Part shown: piece by piece, positions 1 through 8,426 of the stretch
How the letters are laid out: each line of letters opens with the position of its first letter
How positions within the stretch are numbered: the first letter of the stretch is position 1
Source: an uncultured Bacteroidota bacterium
GTDB taxonomy: Bacteria > Bacteroidota > Bacteroidia > Bacteroidales > F082
DNA: 64,000 bases
Reading direction: 5' to 3'
NCBI GenBank assembly: GCA_903957365.1
Contig: CAJBPB010000291.1
Location: forward strand, 1-64,000
The notes under the pieces: generated by a model
What the model was told of the DNA's origin: nothing
What the model saw: the letters and a program-made list of their open reading frames with translations, nothing else
Database searches by the model: none
Program-made: the position numbers and the translations under genes

Positions 1-60
1 ATATCTCGTTAAAATCATATTTATGTTTAACTTTACACATTAAATGTTAAACATACTTAT

Positions 61-309
61 ATGTCAACCGCAGAATTTACACTCTTACTATCTGAAAATG
101 CTTATTTTGCTATTTACACAGACTCTGTTTATTATCCAGACTCAGATAATTGGGTAAAGCTTAAACTTAACCACGATACAATATTTTTGACTGATAATAA
201 AGAATGTGTTGAGAAATTATTAATTAGAAAACTGACTAAAGACTCCCTTATTCTTTACAATCTTAATTATGAAACAGAATATCGTTTAAGAAGAAGAGGA
301 AAAAAATAG
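61..309 (+). CDS. Small hypothetical protein, lipocalin-like C-terminus
   Basis: This 82-residue ORF opens with ATG, and an in-frame stop at 28-30 shows it is not simply a cut-off longer frame. There is no signal peptide. The second half alternates short hydrophobic stretches with charged turns (around DTIFLTDN, KLTKDSLILY) and ends in a basic RLRRRGKK tail. That resembles the last strands of small lipocalin-like proteins common in Bacteroidota. It may therefore be the surviving end of a longer gene. The family guess rests on pattern only, and no function is assigned. Confidence 0.4.
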   Translation: MSTAEFTLLLSENAYFAIYTDSVYYPDSDNWVKLKLNHDTIFLTDNKECVEKLLIRKLTKDSLILYNLNYETEYRLRRRGKK

Positions 310-344
310 AGAACAGCCGCAGCACCATATCGACATGTAAAAGT

Positions 345-406
345 GACACGTGTTATATAAAATATATTTGCACGTATCGTGTCTTTTTTTGTATATTTGC
401 ACGTAT
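345..406 (+). promoter_or_regulatory. Promoter and candidate operator of the toxin-antitoxin pair
   Basis: A Bacteroidota-type promoter is visible: TTTG at 367-370, a 21-nt spacer and TATATTTG at 392-399. The 15-mer TATATTTGCACGTAT occurs twice, at 363-377 and 392-406. An inverted repeat GACACG (345-350) / CGTGTC (378-383) lies across the upstream copy. Overlapping repeats at the promoter are what an autoregulated toxin-antitoxin operon would need, but binding is inference. Confidence 0.55.
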
Positions 407-432
407 GAATTTATTTAACAAAGTATTGTGCC

Positions 433-681
433 ATGAATACAAAATTGACATTGACCATTGAGCAAACAATTATCGAAAGGGCAAAGAAATATGCCGATCT
501 TAAAGGTCGTAGCTTATCGAACATTGTTGAGAACTACCTAAAAGCAATAACAAAAGAAGATACTATTGAAAGTATTGAACTGACCCCGATTGTAAAATCA
601 TTAAAAGGTACATTTAAGGCTCCCAAAAATATGGACTACAAAAAAGAACTTTCCAAAAGACTTACAGAGAAATATCTTTAG
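433..681 (+). CDS. DUF6364-type antitoxin
   Basis: An 82-residue protein whose N-terminal half (TKLTLTIEQTIIERAKKYA, then GRSLSNIVENYL) has the strand-helix-helix pattern of ribbon-helix-helix antitoxins annotated as DUF6364. The C-terminal half is charged and Lys-rich, as expected for the segment that wraps the toxin. It sits three bases upstream of a PIN-domain gene, the usual antitoxin-toxin order. The repeated sites in the promoter suggest that it represses its own operon. The family assignment is by pattern, and the role follows from the pairing. Confidence 0.75.
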   Translation: MNTKLTLTIEQTIIERAKKYADLKGRSLSNIVENYLKAITKEDTIESIELTPIVKSLKGTFKAPKNMDYKKELSKRLTEKYL

Positions 682-684
682 CAA

Positions 685-1110
685 ATGAAAAGAGTTCTTA
701 TTGATACAGACGTAATTTTAGACTTCTTTTTTGACAGAGAACCATTTTCTGACGATGCTGCAAAAGTTTTATCACTTTGTGAATCCAGAGAGATTAAAGG
801 ATTCATCACATCAGTGATAATAAGCAATGTATACTATCTTTTAAGGCAAACTTCTACTCATGAGAAAGTTATCGAAAAACTAACACAATTAGTAACGATT
901 ACAGAAGTACTTACAACCGATAAAGATGTAATCCTGAAAGCGCTGAACTCTGGTTTTAGGGATTTCGAAGACGCATTACAGAACTATTCGGCAGAATTAA
1001 ATGGACAAATTGATTTAATTATCACGAGAAACGTCAAAGATTTTAAAAACAGCTCTCTTGGAATAATGACTCCAGGAAATTATTTAAAGTCAATAATTAC
1101 CAAGCGCTAA
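685..1110 (+). CDS. PIN-domain toxin (VapC-like ribonuclease)
   Basis: A 141-residue single-domain PIN protein. PIN toxins are Mg-dependent ribonucleases with a cluster of acidic residues. The N-terminal strand VLIDTDVILDF supplies Asp7 and Asp9, FRDFEDALQ (residues 91-99) matches the central acidic helix, and IDLIITRNVKDF (109-120) is the C-terminal acidic strand. The acidic residue usually found on the second conserved helix is not obvious, since Asn48 is in that region. The length fits the family. The gene is translationally close to its antitoxin (3-nt gap), supporting a type II toxin-antitoxin pair. The RNA target is not predictable. Confidence 0.8.
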   Translation: MKRVLIDTDVILDFFFDREPFSDDAAKVLSLCESREIKGFITSVIISNVYYLLRQTSTHEKVIEKLTQLVTITEVLTTDKDVILKALNSGFRDFEDALQNYSAELNGQIDLIITRNVKDFKNSSLGIMTPGNYLKSIITKR

Positions 1111-1208
1111 CATCAAGCTATCTGCAGGTTGAGTTTTTATGATCCTTTGATATGAAATCAGTATTTGAAAAGCAGCACTTCGTAGGATTCATCGCTTAAA
1201 TCACACAA

Positions 1209-1248
1209 CTTTAGCTCACTTTAGCTCACTTTAGTTCACTCCGCACTT
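1209..1248. repeat. Decamer tandem repeat (TTAGYTCACT type)
   Basis: TTAGCTCACT occurs at 1211-1220 and 1221-1230, followed by TTAGTTCACT at 1231-1240 and a decayed CCGCACTTTT. The array ends just outside the stop codon of the minus-strand gene that follows. Related arrays occur at 5784-5820 and 44141-44180. Confidence 0.8.
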
Positions 1249-1251
1249 TTT

Positions 1252-2226
1252 TTACCAGCCCAAAATATAAGCAAACATCAAAGGAGCTACAATGGTAGCA
1301 TCCGATTCGACGATGAATTTTGGTGTGTGGATATCGAGTTTACCCCAGGTAATTTTTTCGTTTGGAACGGCACCTGAGTATGATCCATAGCTTGTGGTAG
1401 AATCGGAAATCTGGCAGAAATATGCCCAGAATGGAACATCGGTCCATTCCAGATCCTGGTACATCATCGGAACCACACAAATGGGGAAATCACCTGCGAT
1501 ACCTCCGCCGATCTGGAAGAAACCAATCCCTCTCCCACCTGAGTTATGGCGGTACCAATCTGATAACCAAATCATATAATCAATTCCACTTTTCATCGTG
1601 GTCGATCTCAACTGGTTTTTGATGCAGTAGGAAGCAAAAATATTACCCATGGTCGAATCTTCCCAGCCTGGTACGATGATAGGCAGGTTTTTTTCAGCAG
1701 CAGCCAGCATCCATGAGTGTTTCGGGTCAATTTCGTAATATTGTTCCAACACACCCGAATTGATCATTTTATACATAAACTCATGTGGAAAATAACGTTC
1801 GCCTTTGTTATCGGCATCTTTCCAGAGTTCGTAAATATGTTTTTGTAAACGACGGAAAGCTTCTTCTTCAGGAATACAGGTATCGGTCACACGATTATAA
1901 CCATCTTCCAGCAAATCCCATTCGTCTTTCGGACTCAGATCGCGGTAGTTAGGCACCCGTTTGTAGTGAGAGTGGGCTACCAGATTCATCAGATCTTCTT
2001 CGAGGTTGGCGCCTGTGCAGGTAATAATCTGCACCTTATCGTTGCGGATCATTTCGGCCAGAGAAATACCCAATTCTGCGGTACTCATCGCTCCGGCAAG
2101 GGTAATCATCATTTTTCCACCTTCGAGAAGATGTGTTTCGTAGGCTTTGGCAGCATCGACAAGCGCAGCGGCATTGAAGTGGCGGTAATGGTGCAATACA
2201 AACTGCGAAATGGGTCCTTTTGTCAT
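1252..2226 (-). CDS. Deoxyhypusine synthase-like protein
   Basis: A 324-residue protein of the deoxyhypusine/homospermidine synthase superfamily, which transfers the aminobutyl group of spermidine using NAD. The C-terminal block SGAVPNEKITWGK, followed by ESDATIVAPLMFA, matches the region carrying the catalytic lysine of deoxyhypusine synthase (the Lys of WGK). Other family blocks are LAGAMSTAELG near residue 45, TCTGANLEED near 70 and IGGGIAGDFPI near 245. Bacteria have no eIF5A, so the substrate is probably another amine or protein. Homospermidine synthesis is possible. It is a single gene with its own promoter. Family membership is strong and the reaction is uncertain. Confidence 0.85.
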   Translation of the reverse strand: MTKGPISQFVLHHYRHFNAAALVDAAKAYETHLLEGGKMMITLAGAMSTAELGISLAEMIRNDKVQIITCTGANLEEDLMNLVAHSHYKRVPNYRDLSPKDEWDLLEDGYNRVTDTCIPEEEAFRRLQKHIYELWKDADNKGERYFPHEFMYKMINSGVLEQYYEIDPKHSWMLAAAEKNLPIIVPGWEDSTMGNIFASYCIKNQLRSTTMKSGIDYMIWLSDWYRHNSGGRGIGFFQIGGGIAGDFPICVVPMMYQDLEWTDVPFWAYFCQISDSTTSYGSYSGAVPNEKITWGKLDIHTPKFIVESDATIVAPLMFAYILGW

Positions 2227-2243
2227 GGTAATTGAATTTTTTG

Positions 2244-2251
2244 CAAAAATA
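2244..2251 (-). promoter_or_regulatory. Probable -7 element of the deoxyhypusine synthase-like gene
   Basis: The minus strand reads TATTTTTG here, matching the Bacteroidota TAnnTTTG -7 box and ending 17 nt before the start codon. No good -33 TTTG was found at the right spacing, so this is tentative. The 2252-2508 spacer shows nothing else recognisable. Confidence 0.4.
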
Positions 2252-2508
2252 GGAAATTAGTTATAAGGAATTACCGTATCCTGAAAGCTGTAATATTTAG
2301 GGACATTGATTCATCCTAAAGTCTGAGTCAGCACCATAAAGTTCATTGAGAAAGCAGGTCACAGCATTTAGAATTGTGAAAAGTCAGGATAGATTTACAA
2401 ACCTTGTGATTTTCAGTTGGATTTGCAACATTCAATCACATAAACAGCATTTTAAAGGAAATGAAAAGACTTCATTAAACCAGAAAAATTTTGATTTCAG
2501 CAAACCAT

Positions 2509-3489
2509 TTACCGCGTCAGAAGGAATTTCATCGTATAAATTTTATCTCCCGACCGAATACGTGTGTAATATAAACCGTTTTCAATGCCGGTAAGTTCAA
2601 ATGAAATTCTGGAACTGAAAACACCATCCAGTATGGCTGATCTGATGAGAGCGCCGTTCGTATTATAAATCTCAAGGGTTGGATTAACGGAATTTGCCAG
2701 TCCTGAAATGGTTAAATTCCCTTTGGTCGGATTTGGATAAATACTCAGCTGATCAGAGACAATATCAATCATTCCGACCTGATTATTATACAGGATGCCA
2801 ATTTCAGTGAGGTTGAGCGCTCTGTCATAGATACGTAATTTACCAATATTTCCATCCAGACATTGATTGATGTTGAAATCGGAGCCAACCGCATCCTGCT
2901 CCTGTCCTGCGATAAGTCCATTCGGTTCAATCAGCAAAGGTATTGAATACACGTTGGTAGCAGTTGCTCTGAGTGTGCCGTTTTTATAAAGCATGGCATT
3001 GGAACCTTCCCGCACATACACCACAAAATACCATTGTGAAAGCAGGATTGAATCGGTGTTTGTGAGATAGTAGTCGTCCTGCAAATACATCTGCCATTCT
3101 CCTCCGGGACCGGAGATGTATTTCTGGTAATATATTCCGAAGTTATCACCACCGGATTTCGTGTTGTTTTCGCCTGACAACATGGTATTGTAATGACTGC
3201 CGCTTCCGGTATGAAACTGGTTAAACCTTACCCACAATGCAACACTAAAGTCCTGCAATTGATTCATTACATTGTTCGGTAACGACATATAGGAGATTAC
3301 ATCGTATGGGATAAAAAGTGTGCCTTGTGTGGTTGCGTTTCCTGCAAGTGTGGCATCATATCCATTACCACTCGAATCGATCGTGCTTCCGGCAAACGCA
3401 TAATAGGCTTTTAATCCCTCAGTAACCTGGGTAAATCCATTCAGAGAAACCCAAAGAAAAAATAACAGAATAATTGATTTTATTTTCAT
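2509..3489 (-). CDS. Secreted LamG-domain protein with T9SS sorting domain
   Basis: The start is placed at the internal ATG giving MKIKSIILLFFLWVSLNGF, a clear signal peptide. The longer frame adds 18 residues before it. Residues ~25-235 form a concanavalin-like LamG/pentraxin domain, with the typical opening GLKAYYAFAG, then DSSGNGYDA and later GNIGKLRIYDRALNLTEI. The C-terminal ~75 residues (LSIYPNPTKGNLTI ... GLYYTRIRSGDKIYTMKFLL) are a type A T9SS sorting domain. The protein should therefore be exported through the outer membrane and shed or anchored. The ligand is unknown, though LamG domains often bind glycans. It is monocistronic. Confidence 0.85.
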   Translation of the reverse strand: MKIKSIILLFFLWVSLNGFTQVTEGLKAYYAFAGSTIDSSGNGYDATLAGNATTQGTLFIPYDVISYMSLPNNVMNQLQDFSVALWVRFNQFHTGSGSHYNTMLSGENNTKSGGDNFGIYYQKYISGPGGEWQMYLQDDYYLTNTDSILLSQWYFVVYVREGSNAMLYKNGTLRATATNVYSIPLLIEPNGLIAGQEQDAVGSDFNINQCLDGNIGKLRIYDRALNLTEIGILYNNQVGMIDIVSDQLSIYPNPTKGNLTISGLANSVNPTLEIYNTNGALIRSAILDGVFSSRISFELTGIENGLYYTRIRSGDKIYTMKFLLTR

Positions 3490-3822
3490 GGCTTCTTGTT
3501 TTAGGTTCGCCATAAAAATAGGAAAATACTTGTTTTTTGTCAAGTAAAACGTTCATATTGAGTGATTAAAATAATTCAGAAAATTTGAAACCTTGATAAA
3601 AAAGTATGTCTCAGGGATGCCTTTGATTATCATATGGGCCAGCCAAAATCATATGCTTACGCGGCTGATTTTATCCTTTTCTCTTTCAGAGTATGCCTAT
3701 TGAAAATCAGTTTTGCACTTTATACAAAATAGTAAACCCTCCAAAAACCCGCTTTACCAAAGTGTATTGCGCATGCACAAATATTTCCTGCATAGTGCGG
3801 ATGATTGCTCCTGGAAATTATT
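3490..3822. other. Spacer with no gene recognised
   Basis: This spacer lies between cysN/C and the LamG gene and is about 330 bases long. Short ORFs in it overlap cysN/C in the antisense direction and have no family features. No RNA gene or clear terminator was seen. Confidence 0.5.
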
Positions 3823-5739
3823 TTATCTGAGTAAAATCTTTTTTTCTTCCAGATATGCCATGATTATTTCCACATCAGATTCTTTTCTGGAGGCATCGAA
3901 GGTAAGCTGAGGCGATTCGGGAATCTCATACACTTCATCCAAACCCGGAAGATGACGCAATTCCCCTTTCTCCACCTTGAGATATAATTCAGGTTTGTTG
4001 TTACGGCAAAAGTGTATTCCGGCGCTCATCAAAACCAGATGGAATCGTTCATTTCCAATAATTTCACTTATTTGCTGACGGATAGATTCTGTTGGCGAAA
4101 TGAAAGACGCCACAACGATTATTCCCTGATCGTTCAGCATTTTGCAAACATGGGCCACACGCCGCAGATGTTCGGCACGGTCAGCAGGTGAATAATCAAG
4201 TTCGCGGGATAATCCGGCTCTTACAGTACTACCCTCAAGTAACACAACCGTGGCGCCGCTGTCGAACAATCGTCGTTCGAGATTGTACGCGAGTACGTTT
4301 TTACCACTTCCATGTAGTCCTGTAATCCAAATGGTTACACCTTTTTGCTGGTATCTTTTTTCCAACTCTTCGTGTCCGATCAGGCTCTGTCCGCTGTCGA
4401 TCATCCTGCGTGTTTCGGGATCGGTGATGCGTGAAGGGATGTCGTTGGTGTTCAGTTTGTCGATGATCATACCAACCGCTGAAGTGTTGTGCGTGATGGG
4501 ATCGATCAGGATAAAAGCGCCGGTACTGTGGTTTTTGTGATAAGGATCAAAAAACAAAGGTTTGTTCGTTGTGATGACGACCCGGCCAATTTCATTCAAC
4601 GAAAATGCTTTACAATCAGATTGTTGCAAGGTGTTTACATCCACCCTGTATTTTATTGAGTCGATGCGGGCACGGGAAGTGTTTGCACTGTGTTTGATAA
4701 AAAACTGGGTGTTGGGATCCATTTTCTTTTCGTCCATCCACACGAGCATGGCCTCAAACTGACGCTCAAACCGTGGCTGATTATCAGGGTGAACAAGCAT
4801 ATCACCACGTGAAATATCAATTTCATCTTTCAGTGTCAGTGTAACTGCTTGTGGTGGAAAAGCATATTCAGCAGTGCCATCGGCTGTGATAATTTCGGTT
4901 ACGACTGATTTCTTGCGCGAAGGTAATACCATCAGTTCATCACCCTTTCGTACGATTCCTGAAGCGATTTTGCCTGAGAATCCTCTGAAATCAAGGCTTG
5001 GCCGCAGGACATATTGAATAGGGAACCGCAGATCCTCAAAGTTCCGGTCAGAAACAACGTGTACGGTTTCCAGAAACTCCAACAGACATTTACCATGATA
5101 CCAGGGCATATTGTCAGAGTTTTCGACAACGTTTTCGCCTTTCAGTGCCGATAGTGGAATGAAAGTGATATCAGGGATTGAAAGTGTGGTGGTAAATAAC
5201 TTATAGTCGGCACATATCTGGTCGAATACGGTTTCGCTGTATTCCATCAGGTCCATTTTATTCACCGCGACAACCACGTGTTTTATACCGAGTAATGAAA
5301 CAAGAAAAGTGTGGCGTTTGGTCTGGGTAATCACACCCTTACGTGCATCAATCAGGATGATGGCCAGGTTTGCTGTGCTGGCGCCGGTGACCATATTGCG
5401 TGTATATTGTTCGTGGCCGGGCGTATCGGCGATAATGAATTTTCTTTTGCTTGTCGAAAAATAACGATAGGCCACATCAATGGTGATCCCTTGTTCGCGT
5501 TCAGCTTTTAAACCATCCAGAAGCAAGGCATAGTCGATGGCCTCGCCGGCATGGCCCATGCGTTTGCTGTCGCGTTCAAGGGCGGAAAGCTGGTCTTCGT
5601 AAATCTTTTTACTATCGAATAACAAGCGTCCGATCAGGGTTGATTTGCCGTCATCAACCGATCCGGCTGTAAGTAAACGGAGTAAGTCTTTCCGTTGATC
5701 CTGATCGAGAAAATGGTTTATATCGAGATTTGTGTTCAT
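3823..5739 (-). CDS. cysN/cysC: Sulfate adenylyltransferase large subunit fused to an APS-kinase-like domain
   Basis: A 638-residue CysNC fusion. The GTPase half couples GTP hydrolysis to adenylylation of sulfate with CysD. Its motifs are GSVDDGKST at 26-34, DTPGH at 106-110 and NKMD at 161-164. The C-terminal ~170 residues have the APS kinase fold, which phosphorylates APS to PAPS, but key motifs are altered. The P-loop reads GLHGSGKN at 474-481, with Asn where Ser/Thr is expected. The usual LDGDN block reads LEGST at 501-505. The kinase half may be inactive or altered. The gene lies 80 nt downstream of cysD on the same strand, so co-transcription is likely. Confidence 0.93.
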   Translation of the reverse strand: MNTNLDINHFLDQDQRKDLLRLLTAGSVDDGKSTLIGRLLFDSKKIYEDQLSALERDSKRMGHAGEAIDYALLLDGLKAEREQGITIDVAYRYFSTSKRKFIIADTPGHEQYTRNMVTGASTANLAIILIDARKGVITQTKRHTFLVSLLGIKHVVVAVNKMDLMEYSETVFDQICADYKLFTTTLSIPDITFIPLSALKGENVVENSDNMPWYHGKCLLEFLETVHVVSDRNFEDLRFPIQYVLRPSLDFRGFSGKIASGIVRKGDELMVLPSRKKSVVTEIITADGTAEYAFPPQAVTLTLKDEIDISRGDMLVHPDNQPRFERQFEAMLVWMDEKKMDPNTQFFIKHSANTSRARIDSIKYRVDVNTLQQSDCKAFSLNEIGRVVITTNKPLFFDPYHKNHSTGAFILIDPITHNTSAVGMIIDKLNTNDIPSRITDPETRRMIDSGQSLIGHEELEKRYQQKGVTIWITGLHGSGKNVLAYNLERRLFDSGATVVLLEGSTVRAGLSRELDYSPADRAEHLRRVAHVCKMLNDQGIIVVASFISPTESIRQQISEIIGNERFHLVLMSAGIHFCRNNKPELYLKVEKGELRHLPGLDEVYEIPESPQLTFDASRKESDVEIIMAYLEEKKILLR

Positions 5740-5783
5740 ATTTAATGTTTCAGGTTCAATATTGTTTCAGAAGTATCATTGTA

Positions 5784-5820
5784 ACTTTAGTTCACTCCGC
5801 ACTTTAGTTCACTTTGCACT
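5784..5820. repeat. Short tandem repeat between cysD and cysN
   Basis: Two ~17-bp units beginning ACTTTAGTTC, with ACTCCGC and ACTTTGC endings, fill the first bases after the cysD stop. They are built from the same decamer as the arrays at 1209-1248 and 44141-44180. Confidence 0.75.
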
Positions 5821-6740
5821 CAAAAATAGCCTTCTCTTTTTTTCTGTTCCATGCTACCCTCCTGGTCAAAATCGATCACACGGGTGGTACGTTCACTTTT
5901 GGTAACTGTCATCATCTCCTCCACAATTTTTTCAATTGTATCAGCCTCTGATTCGATGGCTCCGGTGAGCGGATAACAGCCTAGTGTTCTGAATCTTACC
6001 ATCCGCATCTGCGCTTTTGCAATCATATCGGCGGGCATGCGGTTGTCATCCACCATGATGAGGTTACCATCAACTTCAACAATCGGTCTTTCTTTGGCAT
6101 AATAAAGCGGTACAATCGGTATTTTTTCGAGACGAATATATTGCCAGATATCGAGTTCTGTCCAGTTACTGATGGGGAAAACACGGATGGATTCACCTTT
6201 GTGAACGCGGGTATTGTAGATATCCCATAATTCAGGACGTTGGTTTTTTGGATCCCATTGATGAAACTTGTCACGGAAACTGAAGATCCGTTCCTTTGCC
6301 CGTGATTTTTCTTCGTCGCGGCGCGCACCCCCGAAAGCTGCATCAAAACGATGTTTATCCAGTGCCTGAAGCAGTGCCTGAGTTTTCATCACATCGGTAT
6401 GCACTTTGCTACCATGGGTGAATGGTCCGATTCCAGCTTCAAAACCTTCGATATTGTGCTCTACAATCAAGTCCCAGTTGTTCTCTCTGGTATATTTTTC
6501 ACGAAACCCGATCATTTCCTGGAACTTCCATTTGCTATCGATGTGCATGAGTGGAAAAGGAACCTTACCGGGATAAAATGCTTTTTCGGCCAGCCGGACC
6601 ATTACACTTGAGTCCTTGCCAATTGAGTAAAGCATGACAGGTTTTTCAAACTCGGAGGCAACTTCACGGATGATATGAATGGCTTCAGCCTCCAGCTCGC
6701 GGAGGTTATTGATGGAATAATTATTCAGTTGTTCGGCCAC
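5820..6740 (-). CDS. cysD: Sulfate adenylyltransferase subunit 2
   Basis: A 306-residue CysD, the catalytic subunit of ATP sulfurylase (ATP + sulfate to APS + PPi). The PP-loop SIGKDSSVM lies near residues 40-48, followed by the family blocks [34 protein letters not shown] and [15 protein letters not shown]. The C-terminus KKREGYF is typical of the family. The start codon is GTG, chosen because [16 protein letters not shown] aligns with the usual N-terminus and no nearer ATG exists. It pairs with the downstream CysN/C, and cysQ lies just upstream on the same strand. Together they form a sulfate-assimilation cluster acting in the cytoplasm. Confidence 0.95.
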   Translation of the reverse strand: MAEQLNNYSINNLRELEAEAIHIIREVASEFEKPVMLYSIGKDSSVMVRLAEKAFYPGKVPFPLMHIDSKWKFQEMIGFREKYTRENNWDLIVEHNIEGFEAGIGPFTHGSKVHTDVMKTQALLQALDKHRFDAAFGGARRDEEKSRAKERIFSFRDKFHQWDPKNQRPELWDIYNTRVHKGESIRVFPISNWTELDIWQYIRLEKIPIVPLYYAKERPIVEVDGNLIMVDDNRMPADMIAKAQMRMVRFRTLGCYPLTGAIESEADTIEKIVEEMMTVTKSERTTRVIDFDQEGSMEQKKREGYF

Positions 6741-6843
6741 GATGGTAATTTTTGTGCAAATAACGCAAAAAAACGCTTATGTTGACGAAAATTTCGATGA
6801 AAATGCTTTCACTATGGATTACAAATATCTTTAAATCAAATGG

Positions 6844-7644
6844 TTAAAATCCTTTGCGATAGGCAATGAAAGAAGGATTAAGCAGGTTTATTTTGTTATA
6901 AGATAATTCCACGGATGGGTTTCCGGCAAGCAACAATTTACCACCGGCCTTGTTAACGATGGCATGTCCGGCAGCGGTGTCCCATTCCGAGGTTGGACCA
7001 AATCGCGGATAGCAATCGGCCACACCTTCGGCAATCATGCACAGTTTTAATGAACTGCCTTTCGAAATGAAATTGATTTCGTTATATTGTGATTGAAGAT
7101 TCGCGATAAAATTTTTAGTTTCGGGGTGTTGGTGCGATCTGCTTGATACCAATGTGAATCCAGTATGCTTATCCTGAAGAGGTAATTTTGTCGATTTCTT
7201 GATAAGATTATCAATTGATTCACAATCAATCAATTGTTTCTCTGCCTTTTCAATTTTGAACGCTTCCCTCCTGTTACAGAAATAAAGCAAATCGATGGTT
7301 GGTGCATAAATTATGCCAATGACAGGGATATTGTTCTCGATAAGCGCAATGTTGACAGTAAATTCACCATTACGATTTACAAATTCCTTTGTGCCATCGA
7401 GAGGATCGACCAGCCAGTATTGTTTCCAGTGTTGCCTGATTTCGTGGTCAATCATCTCCCCTTCCTCGCTTATGACGGGCAGATCAGTCGATTTCATTGC
7501 TTCCCTGATGATATCATCGGCACGGCGGTCGGCAAGTGTGAGCGGACTTTTATCTTCCTTGAAATCAACATCAAAATTGGTTTGATAGACTTCGAGAATG
7601 GCTTTGCCGGCTAAGATGGAAGCTTTGATGGCTTTTAATAGCAT
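6844..7644 (-). CDS. cysQ: 3'(2'),5'-bisphosphate nucleotidase
   Basis: A CysQ-type inositol-phosphatase-fold enzyme that removes the 3' phosphate of PAP, the by-product of PAPS use. Visible metal-binding motifs are PVISEEGE, VDPLDGTKEFVNRNGEFTVNIALIE and, near the C-terminus, GPTSEWDTAAGHAIV. The start is placed at the ATG giving MLLKAIKASILAGKAI (266 aa). A 15-residue longer frame would begin in the tail of the tRNA terminator and has no homology. CysQ beside cysDN is the classical arrangement. Its presence suggests that PAPS is made somewhere in the cell despite the odd kinase domain of CysNC. Confidence 0.92.
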   Translation of the reverse strand: MLLKAIKASILAGKAILEVYQTNFDVDFKEDKSPLTLADRRADDIIREAMKSTDLPVISEEGEMIDHEIRQHWKQYWLVDPLDGTKEFVNRNGEFTVNIALIENNIPVIGIIYAPTIDLLYFCNRREAFKIEKAEKQLIDCESIDNLIKKSTKLPLQDKHTGFTLVSSRSHQHPETKNFIANLQSQYNEINFISKGSSLKLCMIAEGVADCYPRFGPTSEWDTAAGHAIVNKAGGKLLLAGNPSVELSYNKINLLNPSFIAYRKGF

Positions 7645-7685
7645 AACTTTAGTTATAAGGTTTACAGGTGTTTCAGGTTTTAGAA

Positions 7686-7714
7686 ACAAAAAAAGTGTGA
7701 TTGCTCACACTTTT
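7686..7714 (-). terminator. Rho-independent terminator after tRNA-Cys
   Basis: A perfect stem of AAAAGTGTGA (7691-7700) and TCACACTTTT (7705-7714) with a TTGC loop is followed on the minus strand by a T-rich tail. It lies 15 bases past the tRNA 3' end. Confidence 0.8.
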
Positions 7715-7729
7715 AATTGAAATGTTTTG

Positions 7730-7800
7730 AGGTTTCGAGCGGATTCGAACCGCTGTACACGGTTTTGCAGACCGCTGCCTAACCACTCGGCCACGAAACC
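7730..7800 (-). tRNA. tRNA-Cys (anticodon GCA)
   Basis: A 71-nt cloverleaf reads on the minus strand. The acceptor stem GGTTTCG pairs with CGAAACC, the D-arm has AGTGGTTAGGCA, and the anticodon loop CTGCAAA sits in the stem CGGT/ACCG. The T-arm carries GGTTCGAATCC, and the discriminator base is U. No CCA is encoded. It is preceded by a strong promoter and followed by a hairpin terminator, so it is its own transcription unit. Confidence 0.95.
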
Positions 7801-7818
7801 CTGAGTGTTTTGGGAGTG

Positions 7819-7849
7819 CAAAGATAATTTGTTTCAGCTAATTCACAAA
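7819..7849 (-). promoter_or_regulatory. Bacteroidota-type promoter of tRNA-Cys
   Basis: On the minus strand, TTTG (7846-7849) is followed by a 19-nt spacer and TATCTTTG (7819-7826), an ideal match to the Bacteroidota -33/-7 consensus. It lies 18 nt before the first tRNA base. Confidence 0.75.
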
Positions 7850-8037
7850 TTCTTTTGTTCTACTTTTTCGTTTAATTCGCGTAAACAGTTCGGACATAAG
7901 CAACTATTGTATTTTTCTTCAATTTGCTGAAGCACCAGAAGCGATGTACTCACTTCGTAACACCAGCATTTTGCTGATTTACTGCAATGAAACGTAGCGC
8001 CGCAGCGTGGGCAGATATCCGGGTCAATTATTTTCAT
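7843..8037 (-). CDS. Cysteine-rich CWC family protein
   Basis: A 64-residue protein with paired cysteines: CPRC near residue 9, CSKSAKCWCYEV at 18-29 and CLCPNC near 46-51. The CWC motif and spacing match the small cysteine-rich CWC family, presumed metal-binding. It overlaps the folB stop by four bases, so the two are translationally coupled. The function is unknown. Confidence 0.75.
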   Translation of the reverse strand: MKIIDPDICPRCGATFHCSKSAKCWCYEVSTSLLVLQQIEEKYNSCLCPNCLRELNEKVEQKNL

Positions 8038-8384
8038 GCTTCGAGTGTTACACTTACGAAATCCATTTTGCCTCCCAATGGTGGATTCATCTTGCGTACT
8101 TTGATGGTGGCGTGTTTCACCGCCGGAAAATGTGATTTCACAGCATCTAAAATTCTTCTGCCAACATGCTCAAGTAACTTCGAATTTACCATCATCTCTT
8201 TTTTAACAACCTGATATACTGTGAGATAATTTACAGTGTCATGTAATGCATCTGATTGTTCTGCGGTTGATGTATCAACATCCAGAAACAAATCAACGAT
8301 GAAACGTGTACCTATCATCTGCTCCTCAGCGAAGCAGCCATGATACGCATGAAACTCCATACCTTCAATTGAGATTTGAGCCAT
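8034..8384 (-). CDS. folB: Dihydroneopterin aldolase
   Basis: A 116-residue FolB, which cleaves 7,8-dihydroneopterin to 6-hydroxymethyl-dihydropterin and glycolaldehyde in folate synthesis. Typical blocks are ISIEGMEFHAYHGCFAEEQ at the N-terminus (with the substrate-loop YHG), GTRFIVDLFLDVD, DTVNYLTVYQVVKKEM and LLEHVGRRILDAV, ending with the strand ATIKVRKMNPPLGGKMDFVSV. The length is normal. It lies downstream of gltX on the same strand (42-nt gap) and overlaps the CWC gene. Confidence 0.93.
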   Translation of the reverse strand: MAQISIEGMEFHAYHGCFAEEQMIGTRFIVDLFLDVDTSTAEQSDALHDTVNYLTVYQVVKKEMMVNSKLLEHVGRRILDAVKSHFPAVKHATIKVRKMNPPLGGKMDFVSVTLEA

Positions 8385-8426
8385 ATTTTTATATTGAATT
8401 GAATATCTGATTTGGAAAATAAATTT

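Noticed and set aside
2346-2594. 82-residue plus-strand ORF between two minus-strand genes
   Set aside because: It overlaps the end of the LamG/T9SS gene and shows no conserved pattern.
3713-3910. 65-residue plus-strand ORF near the cysN/C end
   Set aside because: The second half is antisense to the CysNC C-terminus and no promoter or domain is visible.
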